Shown: positions 11,086-20,973, counted from the first letter of the stretch. The stretch is DNA of 62,595 nucleotides from Sporolactobacillus sp. THM7-7 (GCF_004153225.1 NZ_SEMB01000017.1:1-62595), one strand, 5' to 3'. Numbers and translations: made by a program. The notes: generated by a model not told the origin, from the sequence alone.

Positions 11086-11958
11086 ATGGCCGTGAAACTG
11101 TGTTTTAATCAAGCAACGACATTAAAGAATTCTACTCTGGAAAAAGATTTGGTTTTGTGCGAAAAGCACGGGTACGATTATATCGAAATACGAACGATGG
11201 ATAAACTGCCGGAATATCTTAAGAAAAACTCGATGAAAGATTTGGCGGATTTTTTTGCCAAGCAGCATATTAAACCGCTTGCTTTAAATGCACTTGTCTT
11301 TTTTAATAATCGTCATCGGGCGGAACATGAAATGATTATAGAGAATTTCAAAGAAATGGCGGAGACGGCAGAAACACTAGGCGTCAAGTATATTGTCGCC
11401 GTGCCTCTTATCACCGAAGAAAAAATATTGAAAAGGACCATTAAAGAGAGCTGTATTGATGTGCTGACGGAGCTGTCGGATCTTGCCGAACCGTTCGGTA
11501 TCCGGCTCGCTTTGGAATTCGTCGGGCATCCGCGGTGCACGGTGAATACGTTTGGCCAGGCGTACGAGATTATCGAAGGGGTCAATCGTGAAAATGTCGG
11601 CCTGGTACTCGACTGTTTCCACTTTCATGCGATGGGGTCAAACCTGGCAGATCTGAAGAAAGCGGATGCTTCAAAAATTTTTATCTTGCATATTGATGAC
11701 GCGGAAGACTTTCCTATAGGATGCTTAACCGATGAGGACCGGGTGTGGCCGGGGGAAGGGGCGATCGATCTTGACGGAATCTTATCGATACTGAAAAAAA
11801 TGGGCTATCATGGGGCGGTATCTGTTGAATTGTTCCGTCCGGCCTATTACCGGCTTGATCCTGAAGAAGCGATCCGAAAGGCGAAAGAAACAACCGTTGC
11901 GGCTGTATCGAAATATTTTGCTTTTGATCAAAGAAACCAATGCCCGTATGGGAGGTGA
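11086..11958 (+). CDS. iolI: Inosose isomerase
   Basis: A 290-residue xylose-isomerase-like TIM barrel matching IolI, which interconverts 2-keto-myo-inositol and 1-keto-D-chiro-inositol so that chiro-inositol can enter the pathway. Visible features are KHGYDYIEIRTMDKLPEYL, the metal-binding ALEFVGHP, LVLDCFHFHAMGSN and FILHIDDAEDFPIG, and a terminal VSVELFRPAYY. The ATG at 11086 lies behind GAGGATGGAG; a GTG two codons later would give a start closer to that of IolI (MKLCFN). The TGA overlaps the Shine-Dalgarno of iolJ. Confidence 0.9.
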   Translation: MAVKLCFNQATTLKNSTLEKDLVLCEKHGYDYIEIRTMDKLPEYLKKNSMKDLADFFAKQHIKPLALNALVFFNNRHRAEHEMIIENFKEMAETAETLGVKYIVAVPLITEEKILKRTIKESCIDVLTELSDLAEPFGIRLALEFVGHPRCTVNTFGQAYEIIEGVNRENVGLVLDCFHFHAMGSNLADLKKADASKIFILHIDDAEDFPIGCLTDEDRVWPGEGAIDLDGILSILKKMGYHGAVSVELFRPAYYRLDPEEAIRKAKETTVAAVSKYFAFDQRNQCPYGR

Positions 11959-11965
11959 GAAATCA

Positions 11966-12820
11966 GTGCCGCTAGTGCCGATGAAAGATATGCTGATTGC
12001 GGCAAAAAGAGGCCGGTACGCCGTTGGACAGTTTAACATCAATGGTTTTCAGTGGGCTCAGGCGATCCTCGAGGCTGCCGAAGAGGAAGGGGCGCCTGTC
12101 ATTGTTGCGGCCTCTGACAGGCTGGTGGATTATTTAGGCGGGTTTAGAACCATCGCTGCCGTGATTCGTGAATGGGCGGACGCCTTGTCCATTACCGTTC
12201 CCGTTGCTTTGCATCTCGATCACGGCCGCTGCGTCGAACGCTGTCGGCAGGCGATCGACGCCGGCTTTACGTCGGTCATGTTCGACGGCTCTCATGAACC
12301 GATCGAAGATAACATTAATCAAACGAGACAAGTCGTAGACTATGCGCGCCGATACCTCGTCTCCGTTGAAGGAGAGATCGGGACGGTCGGCGGCATCGAA
12401 GACGGTTTAGTCGGAGGGATCAGCTACGCGGATCCGGATGAATGCGTCCGTCTTGTGGAAGAGGGCGGTATCGACGCTTTGGCGGCTGCTCTTGGGTCCG
12501 TCCACGGTCCTTATCAGGGAAGGCCAAAGCTCGGGTTTGATGAAATGCGGAAAATCGCCAGGCTGACCGGCGTGCCGCTCGTCCTTCACGGCGGATCCGG
12601 CATACCGAACGATCAGATTCAGAAGGTTATCACATACGGACACGCCAAAATCAACGTCAATACAGAATGCGTGCAGGCCTGGGCAAGGGCTGTCCGGCAG
12701 GTGCTGAATCAGGATGACCGCCTTTATGATCCGCAGATGATACTGACAGCCGGGAAAGACGCCGTCAGAAAGAAAGTGAAAGAAAAAATCCGCCAGTTTC
12801 GAGCGGTTCGGAAAGTTTAA
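11966..12820 (+). CDS. iolJ: 6-phospho-5-dehydro-2-deoxy-D-gluconate aldolase
   Basis: A 284-residue class II fructose-bisphosphate-type aldolase that splits the phosphorylated intermediate into dihydroxyacetone phosphate and malonate semialdehyde. Zinc ligands lie in LHLDHGR, EGEIGTVGG, GSVHGPY and VLHGGSG. The frame is open far upstream inside iolI, but the GTG at 11966 follows GGAGGTGAG and gives the family N-terminus (PMKDMLIAAKRGRYAVGQFN), so it is chosen. Last gene of the operon, followed by a terminator shared with convergent iolR. Confidence 0.93.
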   Translation: MPLVPMKDMLIAAKRGRYAVGQFNINGFQWAQAILEAAEEEGAPVIVAASDRLVDYLGGFRTIAAVIREWADALSITVPVALHLDHGRCVERCRQAIDAGFTSVMFDGSHEPIEDNINQTRQVVDYARRYLVSVEGEIGTVGGIEDGLVGGISYADPDECVRLVEEGGIDALAAALGSVHGPYQGRPKLGFDEMRKIARLTGVPLVLHGGSGIPNDQIQKVITYGHAKINVNTECVQAWARAVRQVLNQDDRLYDPQMILTAGKDAVRKKVKEKIRQFRAVRKV

Positions 12821-12843
12821 TCGTTAATAATAAAAATAAAAAA

Positions 12844-12868
12844 ACGAGATGCTCATCAGGCATCTCGT
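12844..12868. terminator. Bidirectional terminator between iolJ and iolR
   Basis: ACGAGATGC (12844-12852) and GCATCTCGT (12860-12868) form a 9-bp stem flanked by A-rich DNA on the left and T-rich DNA on the right, suited to both converging genes. Confidence 0.8.
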
Positions 12869-12886
12869 CGCTTTTCATGGCTGCAT

Positions 12887-13582
12887 CTATTGATTTGTGA
12901 TAATCAGATGGAGATCGTTTGCTTTAGCGTAATCTTGATAATCTTTTCCAGGCGGCTGGTCGGTGATCAGATAATCGATTTTTCCCATGCCGCAGTACGT
13001 CATGAGCGCATATTTGTCAAACTTATCGTGATCGACAAGCAGAAAAACCTTGGAACTGCGTGCAACAACGGTTCGCTTGATTTCGCTTTCCAGCGGAGAT
13101 GAATTGGTGACACCGTTTGACAGCGAGACACCGGTGGCGGCCATGAAAGCTTTGTTAATATTATACGCCTGAAGTGCCTCTGTACTTTTATGACTGACGA
13201 ACGATTTCGTTTTGCGTTCAAGAACCCCGCCTGTTGAGAAGACGTTAAGGTTTTCAAAAGGAAGCGCCTGGTTGATAAAATCAAGGTTATTTGTCATAAT
13301 CGTCAGATGTTTGGTTTTCAGAAAGGGAAACATCTCAACCGTCGTCGTTCCGGAGTCGATAAAGATGATGTCCCCGTCAGCCACATACCCGGCAGCGATT
13401 TTGGCAATCTGTTTTTTCTCCAATTGATGGCGGGTTTGTCTATCGTTGAAAGAGACAAGCGTTGCGTGGTTAACGGCCACACCTCCGTATACCTTTTTAA
13501 AATCGCCCCGCTCAACAAGCTCCTGAATATCGCGCCGTATCGTGTTTTTGGATACATTGAATTTCTGAACCAGTTCATCCAA
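12887..13582 (-). CDS. iolR: DeoR-family repressor of inositol catabolism (IolR-like)
   Basis: A 231-residue DeoR-family protein: HTH remainder FNVSKNTIRRDIQELVERGDFKKVYGG, then the sugar-sensing domain with the phosphate loop DSGTTT and VFLLVDHDKFDK near the end. It resembles B. subtilis IolR, which represses iol genes and releases DNA on binding phosphorylated 2-deoxy-5-keto-gluconate. The open frame begins only at a poor TTG inside the HTH. About 24 further residues (NEHIKTRRIQQIQDY and on) can be read back to a GTG at 13655 if one A is removed from an A5 run near 13636-13640, so the gene is probably frameshifted or the base count is wrong. Confidence 0.8.
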   Translation of the reverse strand: MDELVQKFNVSKNTIRRDIQELVERGDFKKVYGGVAVNHATLVSFNDRQTRHQLEKKQIAKIAAGYVADGDIIFIDSGTTTVEMFPFLKTKHLTIMTNNLDFINQALPFENLNVFSTGGVLERKTKSFVSHKSTEALQAYNINKAFMAATGVSLSNGVTNSSPLESEIKRTVVARSSKVFLLVDHDKFDKYALMTYCGMGKIDYLITDQPPGKDYQDYAKANDLHLIITNQ

Positions 13583-13682
13583 AGACGCTGTCTGTTTTTT
13601 AAATACATAATCCTGAATTTGCTGAATCCGTCTCGTTTTTAATATGTTCGTTCACCCCTGGTACCCTCTCGGCGTTCGATGA

Positions 13683-13765
13683 TTGATTAATCAAATGAGT
13701 ACCCGCTTCATGATCCCTAATCATATTATATCAAAAATTAATCATAACATCATCATATATTATTA
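13683..13765 (-). promoter_or_regulatory. Candidate IolR operator region before iolR
   Basis: This AT-rich stretch holds repeated AATCA-type elements (TTAATCAAATG, CTAATCATATTATATCAAA, TTAATCATAAC) like those behind the iolA promoter. They could mediate autoregulation; the assignment is by similarity of two local sequences only. Confidence 0.35.
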
Positions 13766-13769
13766 TAAA

Positions 13770-14062
13770 TTTCTTGAAAGATCACAATTTCGCGTTGATT
13801 TTATAACTTTCTCATCATATAATCGTGTCGGTAGACTGGGCCCGTCGCTTTCGGTTTCTCAAAACAAAACAGCGGGACGCAAAGCTACCAGAAGAATTTT
13901 TTGAACGGTTTAGTAACCGTTTACAAAAAGTTTGTTTCAGGCAGGTGATCGTCGTTTGAAAAGCAGGATACGCTGCGCAGTCTTTAGCCTCGGGAGTCTT
14001 GGGTATCTTCTTACCATTTCGGGGAAACAGTCTTCCTTGCCCCGGGATCTGCCTGGGATCAT
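13770..14062 (+). other. Intergenic region with possible coding relic
   Basis: No intact gene is seen between the iolR promoter and the next promoter. One frame around 13950-14060 reads DRRLKSRIRCAVFSLGSLGYLLTISG, which resembles the start of a major-facilitator protein, and 14150-14255 can be read as LPYIYSTSKKLNEKM, reminiscent of a transporter C-terminus. Both are too short to name; they may be leftovers of another transporter. Confidence 0.25.
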
Positions 14063-14091
14063 TTGACTGAAAGTGTTTAATATATTACGAT
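14063..14091 (+). promoter_or_regulatory. Promoter with cre-like spacer before iolT
   Basis: TTGACT (14063-14068) and TACGAT (14086-14091) are 17 bp apart. The spacer GAAAGTGTTTAATATAT parallels the iolA spacer, including a degenerate cre. The shared TTGACTGAAAG followed by GTTTAATAT or CTTTAAATAT suggests that both promoters descend from, or were selected for, the same control. Confidence 0.55.
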
Positions 14092-14307
14092 AGTAATTAA
14101 GATTAAGTAATCGTAATTATCAATCATCAATTTAGGCTCCGGTTTTGTGCTCCTTAGATTCAGTCCTTCTGCCTTACATTTATTCGACATCCAAGAAACT
14201 GAATGAAAAAATGAGCATTCAGCCGGATGATGCAGAGGCTCTCGCATCATCTTAATGAAAGCGAAACCATGCGGTTAACTGAATTGAAAAACGGGAGGGG
14301 AAGATGA

Positions 14308-15735
14308 TTGAAAAAAAGGAAAAAGTATCGAACGCCCAAACGTTTCTTGTACACCATTACATTTATCTCGACTTTCGGAGGCCTGCTTTTCGGATATGAC
14401 ACGGGTGTCATTAATGGCGCCTTACCTTACATGTCGCGAGCGGATCAGCTCGATCTCACTCCCCTGACAGAAGGTCTCGTCACCAGCTCACTGCTTCTCG
14501 GCGCCGCACTCGGCGCACTCCTTTGCGGCCGGCTGTCTGACCACTATGGCCGTCGAAAAACCATTCTGAATCTCGCCTTGTTATTCTTTATTACGACCCT
14601 TGGATGTACCTTTGCCCCGAATGTTGTAACCATGGTGACTTCCCGTTTTCTGCTCGGCCTTGCCGTAGGAGGGGCCTCTGTCACCGTACCAGCTTATTTG
14701 TCGGAAATATCACCAATGGAATCACGCGGCCGGCTCGTCACGCAAAACGAATTGATGATTGTGACGGGGCAGTTGCTTGCTTTCATCATCAATGCCATTC
14801 TCGGCAATGCCGCGGGCGATCACGAGTATGTTTGGCGGTTCATGCTGGTTGTCGCCACGATCCCGGCAATTGTTCTCTTTATCGGCATGCTGATGATGCC
14901 GGAAAGTCCCCGCTGGCTGATTTCAAAAAGAAAAGTAAAAGACGGCTTGACGGTTCTCAGAAAAGTGCGTGAAAAAAACCGTGCCAGAGCAGAACTGAAT
15001 GACATCAAGAAGATGGTTCATACAGAATCCCAGATAAAAAAGGTTTCCTACAAAGATTTAAACGTCCCCTGGATACGGCGGATCGTCCTTTTGGGAATCG
15101 GAATTGGGATTGTCCAGCAAATTACCGGTGTTAACACCATCATGTATTATGGAACCGAAATTCTCCGCACGTCAGGATTCAGTACAGGTGCCGCACTCAT
15201 CGGCAACATTGCGAACGGAGTGATTTCGGTCTCCATCACCTTTGTGGCGATCTGGCTTCTCGGTCGGGTCGGCCGCCGTCCCATGCTGCTCACCGGTTTA
15301 ATGGGCACGACAACTTCACTCTTATTGATCGGCATCTTTTCAATTATCCTACACGGTTCACCGGCCCTGCGCTTTGTCGTGCTGACACTGACCGTCACTT
15401 TTCTGGCTTTTCAGCAGGGTGCCGTATCACCGGTGACCTGGCTGATGCTCTCGGAAATCTTTCCGCTTCGTCTGCGGGGATTCGGGATGGGCGTCAGCGT
15501 CTTCTGCAGCTGGACCACGAACTTTTCCGTCGGGCTGACTTTTCCGTTATTAGTCTCTTTTCTAGGCCTATCGACGACATTCTTCATCTTTGTCGTTTTC
15601 GGCATTGGGGCCATCACCTTTGTGAAAAAATTCCTTCCGGAAACGAAAGACTGCTCCCTCGAAGAGCTGGAGCAGCGTTTCCGGACCGATGGTACCCACG
15701 CGCAGCATAAAATCGGCACAGGGATCGGCAAATGA
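14308..15735 (+). CDS. iolT: Major-facilitator inositol/sugar transporter (IolT-like)
   Basis: A 475-residue, twelve-helix member of the sugar porter family, predicted to import myo-inositol with protons. Family signatures are visible: [17 protein letters not shown] in helix 1, GRLSDHYGRRKT after helix 2, the PESPRWLISKRK motif after helix 6, GRVGRRPMLLTG, and a closing LPETKDCSLEELE. The TTG start follows GGGAGGGGAAG; the overlapping ATG four bases earlier is out of frame. It stands just beyond iolR with a promoter like that of iolA, which supports inositol as substrate. A decayed paralogue follows. Confidence 0.85.
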   Translation: MKKRKKYRTPKRFLYTITFISTFGGLLFGYDTGVINGALPYMSRADQLDLTPLTEGLVTSSLLLGAALGALLCGRLSDHYGRRKTILNLALLFFITTLGCTFAPNVVTMVTSRFLLGLAVGGASVTVPAYLSEISPMESRGRLVTQNELMIVTGQLLAFIINAILGNAAGDHEYVWRFMLVVATIPAIVLFIGMLMMPESPRWLISKRKVKDGLTVLRKVREKNRARAELNDIKKMVHTESQIKKVSYKDLNVPWIRRIVLLGIGIGIVQQITGVNTIMYYGTEILRTSGFSTGAALIGNIANGVISVSITFVAIWLLGRVGRRPMLLTGLMGTTTSLLLIGIFSIILHGSPALRFVVLTLTVTFLAFQQGAVSPVTWLMLSEIFPLRLRGFGMGVSVFCSWTTNFSVGLTFPLLVSFLGLSTTFFIFVVFGIGAITFVKKFLPETKDCSLEELEQRFRTDGTHAQHKIGTGIGK

Positions 15736-15828
15736 TTAGTCCCACCGTTTTTCCACCAACGTAAAGCATGTTTATAAACGTTCCTTAGTCTTAGAACCAC
15801 TCAATATGAATATGAAAGGAGAAATGTT

Positions 15829-17256
15829 TTGTATAAAAACAAACATTAAACGCCCAGGCAATTCTTAATGACGATTACAATTGTTTCGACATTCGGAGGA
15901 CTTCTGTTCGGCTATGATACCGGGGTGATTAATGGTGCGCTGCCTTTTTATGTCACAGCCCGGTCAGCTGAATCTTAATCCCTTTACCGAGGGGCTTGTC
16001 ACAAGTTCGCTTTTGTTAGGCGCTGCATTTGGTGCGGTTTTCGGGGGCAGATTATCGGATCGAATCGGCCGAAGAAAAACCATTATGCATCTTGCGCTAT
16101 TGTTCTTTATCACAACGTTAGGCTGTACATTTGCTCCTGACGCGACGGTTATGATTTTCTTCCGCTTTCTGCTGGGACTCGCTGTCGGAGGGGTCTCTGT
16201 AACTGTACCGGCCTATTTGTCGGAAATGTCGCCGATGAAATCCGGGGCCGGATGGTTTCGCAAAATGAATTGATGATCGTGATTGGTCAGCTGCTGGCGT
16301 TTACCCTTAACGCCATTATCGGTACGGCAGCGGGTCATCATGAACATGCATGGTGTTACATGTTAGTCATAGCGGCACTTCCAGCAGTTTTTCTCTGGTT
16401 CGGTATGCTGATTATTCCCGAAAGCCCCCGATGGCTGGCATCGAAGGGCAAAATGAGAGCTGCTCTTCGCATCCTGGAACAGGTGCGCGATAAAAACAGA
16501 GCAAAGCAGGAACTCGGCGAAATTAAAACAGCCATGGACGAAGAGTCAAAGATGGAAAAAGCAGGTTTTAAAGAATTGACGGTACCTTGGGTACGCCGTA
16601 TTGTTTTTCTTGGCATTGGCATTGCCGTTGTCAGCCAAATCACGGGTGTCAATTCGGTCATGTACTACGGGACTGAGATTTTAAAAAATGCCGGTTTTCA
16701 AACAGAAGCTGCACTGATCGGCAACATTGCGAACGGTGTCATCTCCGTACTGGCCGTGATCGTCGGTATCTGGCTCCTCGGAAAAGTGGGAAGGCGGCCC
16801 ATGCTTCTTACTGGTTTAATCGGAACGACATCGGTACATGTGATGATCGGCATTCTGTCGCTTGCATTCAGTGGATCCGCGGCACTCCCGTTTATCGTTA
16901 TTGCGCTGACCGTCACCTTTATGGCTTTCATGCAGGGCGCTGTTGCACCGGTGGCCTGGCTGATGCTTTCGGAAATTTTGCCGCTCCGTCTGCGCGGATT
17001 AGGGATGGGGGGTTCTGTCTTCTGCCTTTGGATCGCGAACTTCACGATTGGACTGATATTCCCTGTACTTCTCCATGGAGCAGGCCTGTCCGCGACATTC
17101 TTCATCTTTGCTGTGCTGGGCGTTGCAGCGATTACGTTCGTGGCGAAATGCCTGCCTGAGACAAGAGGATGGACACTTGAACAGCTGGAAAATCATTTCC
17201 GCACTTATGATTTGGATGAACAAAGAACGGCTATAGGATCGACAAGAGAATCATAG
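15829..17256 (+). pseudogene. Second IolT-like transporter, inactivated
   Basis: Collinear with the preceding transporter over its whole length but carrying three lesions: an in-frame TAA at 15847-15849 just before [17 protein letters not shown], a 1-nt frameshift at the T5 run 15945-15949 ([10 protein letters not shown]), and another near 16241-16250 where SPMKS should continue as RGRMVSQNELM. From 16252 the remaining two thirds are open and include PESPRWLASKGK and LPETRGWTLEQLE. It arose by tandem duplication or transfer and has since decayed. A start-like TTG/ATG follows GAAAGGAG. Confidence 0.85.
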
Positions 17257-17486
17257 GGACAGGGTCTGATCTCGTGATCGGGCGTGAAAACAAGTGTCAA
17301 GATGCATGTTTGTTAGAAACCTCCTTCTATCCTGGCAAATACTTCAGGAAGAGGGAATTCTTTATTCGCACACTTGGAGAATTTTCATGCAGAGCAGTCA
17401 GCAGCCGCCGATAATCCGATAAAGAAAAAGACGCTGTTGTATCCGAGATGTACAGCAATTAATCCTCTCGAAAAAAAATCGACTCC

Positions 17487-18845
17487 TTATTCGATGGACT
17501 CAACAGGAGTTTTTTTAAGCAGCTTTTTAAACCGGTACGAGAGATAGAGCGCTTTAACCGTCAGATCGATTCCCTGGGCGAGAAAAATCCCGGCGATACC
17601 CAGATTCATTCGGATGCCAAGCAGATAGATGAAAACGACACGAATGCCCCACATACCGATTGCGGTGCTGTACATCGGACTTTTTGTATCTCCGGCCCCT
17701 TGGAGCGCGCCGGCGAGAACGAGGCCGACAGCGAGGGGCGGCATGAAAAAGGCGTCGATTCGCAAGGCGAGTGTGATCATGTCGATCGTACTCGCCTTTC
17801 CGGTAAACAACGCGGCCGCGTAGGGGGTGAAAAGATACATCAGGGCGCCGGCCAGACTCATAATGCAGACAGCGATTCCGACGGTCAGTATGCCGTAGAA
17901 ATAGGCTTCTTTCGGTTTGCGGGCGCCGAGCTGCCGGCCGACCAGAATGGTTGCGGCAACGCCGAGACCGAGTCCGGGCAGATAGGCAAAGGTTTCAATG
18001 TTCTCGGCGATGGCATTGGCCGCGTAGATTTCCGTCCCCATCCGAACAATCAAACCGAGGTAAACGACTTGGCCCAGCCGCATGATCAGCCGCTCGGCAG
18101 CCGCCGGAATCGAGAGCGCGATGATCGGCCGCTTCAGGCGGCGTTCATCGGAGGTCACAGGTTTAAAGAAAGAAAAACGGATCGCCGAGCGCCGGACCAC
18201 AGCATAAAGCATCGCCGCACCGATGACGCGCGCCATGACGGTTGCCCAGGCAGCCCCGGCGACACCCAGTCCTGGAAACGGGAACATACCGAAAATCAGT
18301 ACATAATCCAGCCCGATATGAATCACATTCATCCAGAAACTGATCATCATCGGCGACCGAGTATCCCCGGAAGCCCGCAAAACGTTGCCGAAATGAATCA
18401 TCAGCGCGATGACGAAGGAGGGAATCGCGACAATGCGAAAATAAAGCGCGCTCTCTTTCAGAATGTCCGCTGTCGCGCCCATCATCCGCAGCAGTGCTTC
18501 GGCAAAAATCAGAGTGACAAGACCAAAGACGAGGCCGCTGACTAAGGCGATCCATGTCGACTGCCTGGCTGCGGCCCGGGCTTTTTCGTAATTTTTTGCC
18601 CCGATCTGTTTTGCGATGATCGATGAGGTGCCAATGCCGATCGCCATAAATAAAGCGATATACACGGCGAGTAGCGTGTTCGCTACACTGACTGCCGTGA
18701 CGGAGCCGAGCCCGAGTTTAGCCACGAACAGTGTATCGACAAAACCGACGACGGTTTGCAGCAAGCTTTCGATCATAGCCGGAACCGAGAGTGCGAGAAC
18801 CTGGACACTTTTCTGCTTTAAAGATCGGGAAAACAATAGCGACAC
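17487..18845 (-). CDS. MATE-family multidrug/cation exporter
   Basis: A 452-residue protein with twelve predicted membrane segments and the duplicated MatE architecture: an N-lobe beginning PAMIESLLQTVVGFVDTLFV and a C-lobe beginning IPAAAERLIMRLGQVVYLGLI. Such proteins export drugs or metabolites against Na+ or H+. Typical G/A-rich motifs such as RASGDTRSPM and GALQGAGDTKSPM recur once per half. GTG start at 18845. It is a single gene transcribed against its neighbours; substrate cannot be inferred. Confidence 0.85.
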   Translation of the reverse strand: MSLLFSRSLKQKSVQVLALSVPAMIESLLQTVVGFVDTLFVAKLGLGSVTAVSVANTLLAVYIALFMAIGIGTSSIIAKQIGAKNYEKARAAARQSTWIALVSGLVFGLVTLIFAEALLRMMGATADILKESALYFRIVAIPSFVIALMIHFGNVLRASGDTRSPMMISFWMNVIHIGLDYVLIFGMFPFPGLGVAGAAWATVMARVIGAAMLYAVVRRSAIRFSFFKPVTSDERRLKRPIIALSIPAAAERLIMRLGQVVYLGLIVRMGTEIYAANAIAENIETFAYLPGLGLGVAATILVGRQLGARKPKEAYFYGILTVGIAVCIMSLAGALMYLFTPYAAALFTGKASTIDMITLALRIDAFFMPPLAVGLVLAGALQGAGDTKSPMYSTAIGMWGIRVVFIYLLGIRMNLGIAGIFLAQGIDLTVKALYLSYRFKKLLKKTPVESIE

Positions 18846-19074
18846 GTCCTTCGACTTTATCCATTGAGCGGAAAAACCGATGCATGTTCCATTATAACCA
18901 AAACCGATACCAAAAGATAACGAGAAGCGCCGGCGTCTTTTAAGCAGCGAATTTCCGCAGACAGAAACGGCAATAGTCCGTTTTAATAAATTTTGAACGA
19001 ATCCGGTGAAGCTGTTTTAAAACACGAAGGCTGTTGTTATAATGGGACTTAAGAGTGGGAGAGGAGAGGTATCA

Positions 19075-19575
19075 TTGAGGTTAACGGATGCTGAAATTGA
19101 GATTGCGGAAATTTTAGAAAACGATGCCCGCTTGTCCAATGAAGACATCGCAAAAATGACGAACAAGAGCATTGAAGAAATCGATAAAATCATTAAAAAA
19201 CTGGAAGAAAGAAAAATCATTGTGCGCTATGTTTCACTGGTCGACTGGACAAAAGTGGACCATCATCAAGGAGTAACCGCGATGATCGATGTGAAAGTGA
19301 CGCCGAAGAGAGATGTTGGCTTCAATGAGGTCGCGAAACGAATTTATCGGTTTCCTGAAGTGAAATCCGTCTATTTAATGTCCGGGACGTATGATCTATC
19401 CGTCGTGATCGAAGGAAAAACGATGAATGAGGTGGCGCATTTTGTCGCACAGAAGCTCGCGACGATCGATTCAGTGATTTCAACGACCTCGCATTTCGTT
19501 TTGAAAAAGTATAAACATGACGGAACGATTTATGATCCGGATGATGAAGACAGACGAATTGTGGTGTCGCCGTGA
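19075..19575 (+). CDS. alaR: Lrp/AsnC-family regulator, AlaR-like
   Basis: A 166-residue protein with an N-terminal HTH (LSNEDIAKMTNKSIEEIDKIIKKLEE, about residues 20-45) and a C-terminal RAM/ligand domain (VYLMSGTYDLSVVIEG). The TTG at 19075 follows GAGAGGAGAGG and gives the length I recall for B. subtilis AlaR (YugG). It overlaps the next gene, an alaT-like aminotransferase, by four bases, the same pairing as B. subtilis alaR-alaT. Alanine-responsive control of the operon is inferred. Confidence 0.8.
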   Translation: MRLTDAEIEIAEILENDARLSNEDIAKMTNKSIEEIDKIIKKLEERKIIVRYVSLVDWTKVDHHQGVTAMIDVKVTPKRDVGFNEVAKRIYRFPEVKSVYLMSGTYDLSVVIEGKTMNEVAHFVAQKLATIDSVISTTSHFVLKKYKHDGTIYDPDDEDRRIVVSP

Positions 19576-20741
19576 TGGATCTGAAAACGTCTTATTTGGC
19601 GAAACACGTTCAGGAATTACGTCCTTCCGGTATCCGTAAATTCTTCGATGCAGCGGCTGGAATGAAGGACGTGATTTCACTCGGTGTTGGGGAACCGGAT
19701 TTTGTCACGCCATGGAACGTTCGGGAAGCCGCCATTTCATCGCTTGAGGAGGGACATACGTCCTATACCGCAAACGCCGGACTGGCTGAATTAAGGCAGG
19801 AAATTGCCAAATACATGAGGAACTATTTTTCCGCCTCTTATCATCCTGAATCCGAGATTACGGTAACCGTAGGAGCGAGCGAAGCGATCGATATCGCGCT
19901 CAGGGCGATCCTCGACCCGGGAGACGAAGTGATCGTTGTGGAACCTTGCTTCGTTTCTTACGGGCCGCTTGTCACCCTCGCCGGCGGTGTCCCGGTTTAT
20001 GTGCAGGCGCTCAAAGAAAATGACTTTAAGATTCTGCCTGCTCAGTTGGAAGAGGCCGTTACGGCAAGAACAAAGGCAATCATGATCTGCTCGCCGAACA
20101 ATCCGACTGGATCGATGCTCAGCGCCGCGGAGCTCGAAGCACTGGCGGATGTTGTTAAAAAGCATCACCTGCTTGTCCTTTCCGATGAAATCTATGCTGA
20201 GCTGGTTTACGATGAAAAATATACGAGCATTGCTTCTTTAAAGGGGATGCATGAGCGGACCATCCTTATCAGCGGTTTTTCCAAAGACCTGGCGATGACC
20301 GGATGGCGTCTCGGTTTTGTCTGTGCGCCGGAAGCGATTACCGCAGGCATTCTGAAAATTCACCAGTATGCAATTATGTGCGCACCAATTATGGCGCAGT
20401 ATGCAGGACTGGAAGGTTTACGGAACGGGAGAGCAGATGTCGTTGAGATGAGAAAAAGTTATCGCCGGCGCCGTAACTACATCGTTCAGTCTCTCAATGA
20501 GATGGGTCTGGTCTGCCATAATCCTGAAGGCGCTTTCTACACATTCCCATCCGTTGAATCCACGGGGCTTGACTCTGAGCAATTTGCCCAGAAGCTTCTG
20601 CACGAGGAAAAAGTGGTAGTTGTACCCGGTAACGCTTTCGGTGCAAGCGGTGAGGGACACGTTCGCTGTTCGTACGCGACATCGATGAGCCAGCTTCAGG
20701 AAGCGATGCGGAGAATGCACCGATTTGTTTCTAGACTTTGA
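19572..20741 (+). CDS. alaT: Class I/II aminotransferase, alanine transaminase-like
   Basis: A 389-residue fold-type I PLP enzyme. Visible are GVGEPDFVTP near residue 36, the substrate-binding SPNNPTGSML near 175, DEIYAEL, the PLP lysine in SGFSKDLAMTGWRLGF near 235, and the C-terminal arginine motif in EGHVRCSYATS. The sequence resembles AlaT/PatA-type enzymes that interconvert alanine and pyruvate with 2-oxoglutarate. The overlapping start with the Lrp-type regulator gene implies translational coupling. Exact amino-acid specificity is inferred from this context. Confidence 0.82.
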   Translation: MMDLKTSYLAKHVQELRPSGIRKFFDAAAGMKDVISLGVGEPDFVTPWNVREAAISSLEEGHTSYTANAGLAELRQEIAKYMRNYFSASYHPESEITVTVGASEAIDIALRAILDPGDEVIVVEPCFVSYGPLVTLAGGVPVYVQALKENDFKILPAQLEEAVTARTKAIMICSPNNPTGSMLSAAELEALADVVKKHHLLVLSDEIYAELVYDEKYTSIASLKGMHERTILISGFSKDLAMTGWRLGFVCAPEAITAGILKIHQYAIMCAPIMAQYAGLEGLRNGRADVVEMRKSYRRRRNYIVQSLNEMGLVCHNPEGAFYTFPSVESTGLDSEQFAQKLLHEEKVVVVPGNAFGASGEGHVRCSYATSMSQLQEAMRRMHRFVSRL

Positions 20742-20823
20742 AAGATTTGTAAAAAATAAAAAAACTAACCGATTGACACATTCTGGATTTTTATTCTCTT
20801 AACAAAAAGAGAAAAAGCTCTGG

Positions 20824-20854
20824 GAGTCCTTCGATTTTTTGAAGGGACTCTTTT
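20824..20854 (+). terminator. Intrinsic terminator after alaT
   Basis: GAGTCCTTC (20824-20832) pairs with GAAGGGACTC (20841-20850, one bulge), followed by TTTT. Confidence 0.7.
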
Positions 20855-20973
20855 GGCGTACGGAAAAAAATCGGCGAAGTATATTAAAAAGACACAACTT
20901 GGTCCGTCTTAAAGCCAATGGCCCCCTTTCGCCGAGTTTTCTGTATGATGACAGGCTAAATCTTCGTTTCCGT

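Noticed and set aside
17700-18545. 281-residue plus-strand ORF inside the MATE gene
   Set aside because: Highly charged antisense shadow of a clear twelve-helix transporter; no domain or start signal.
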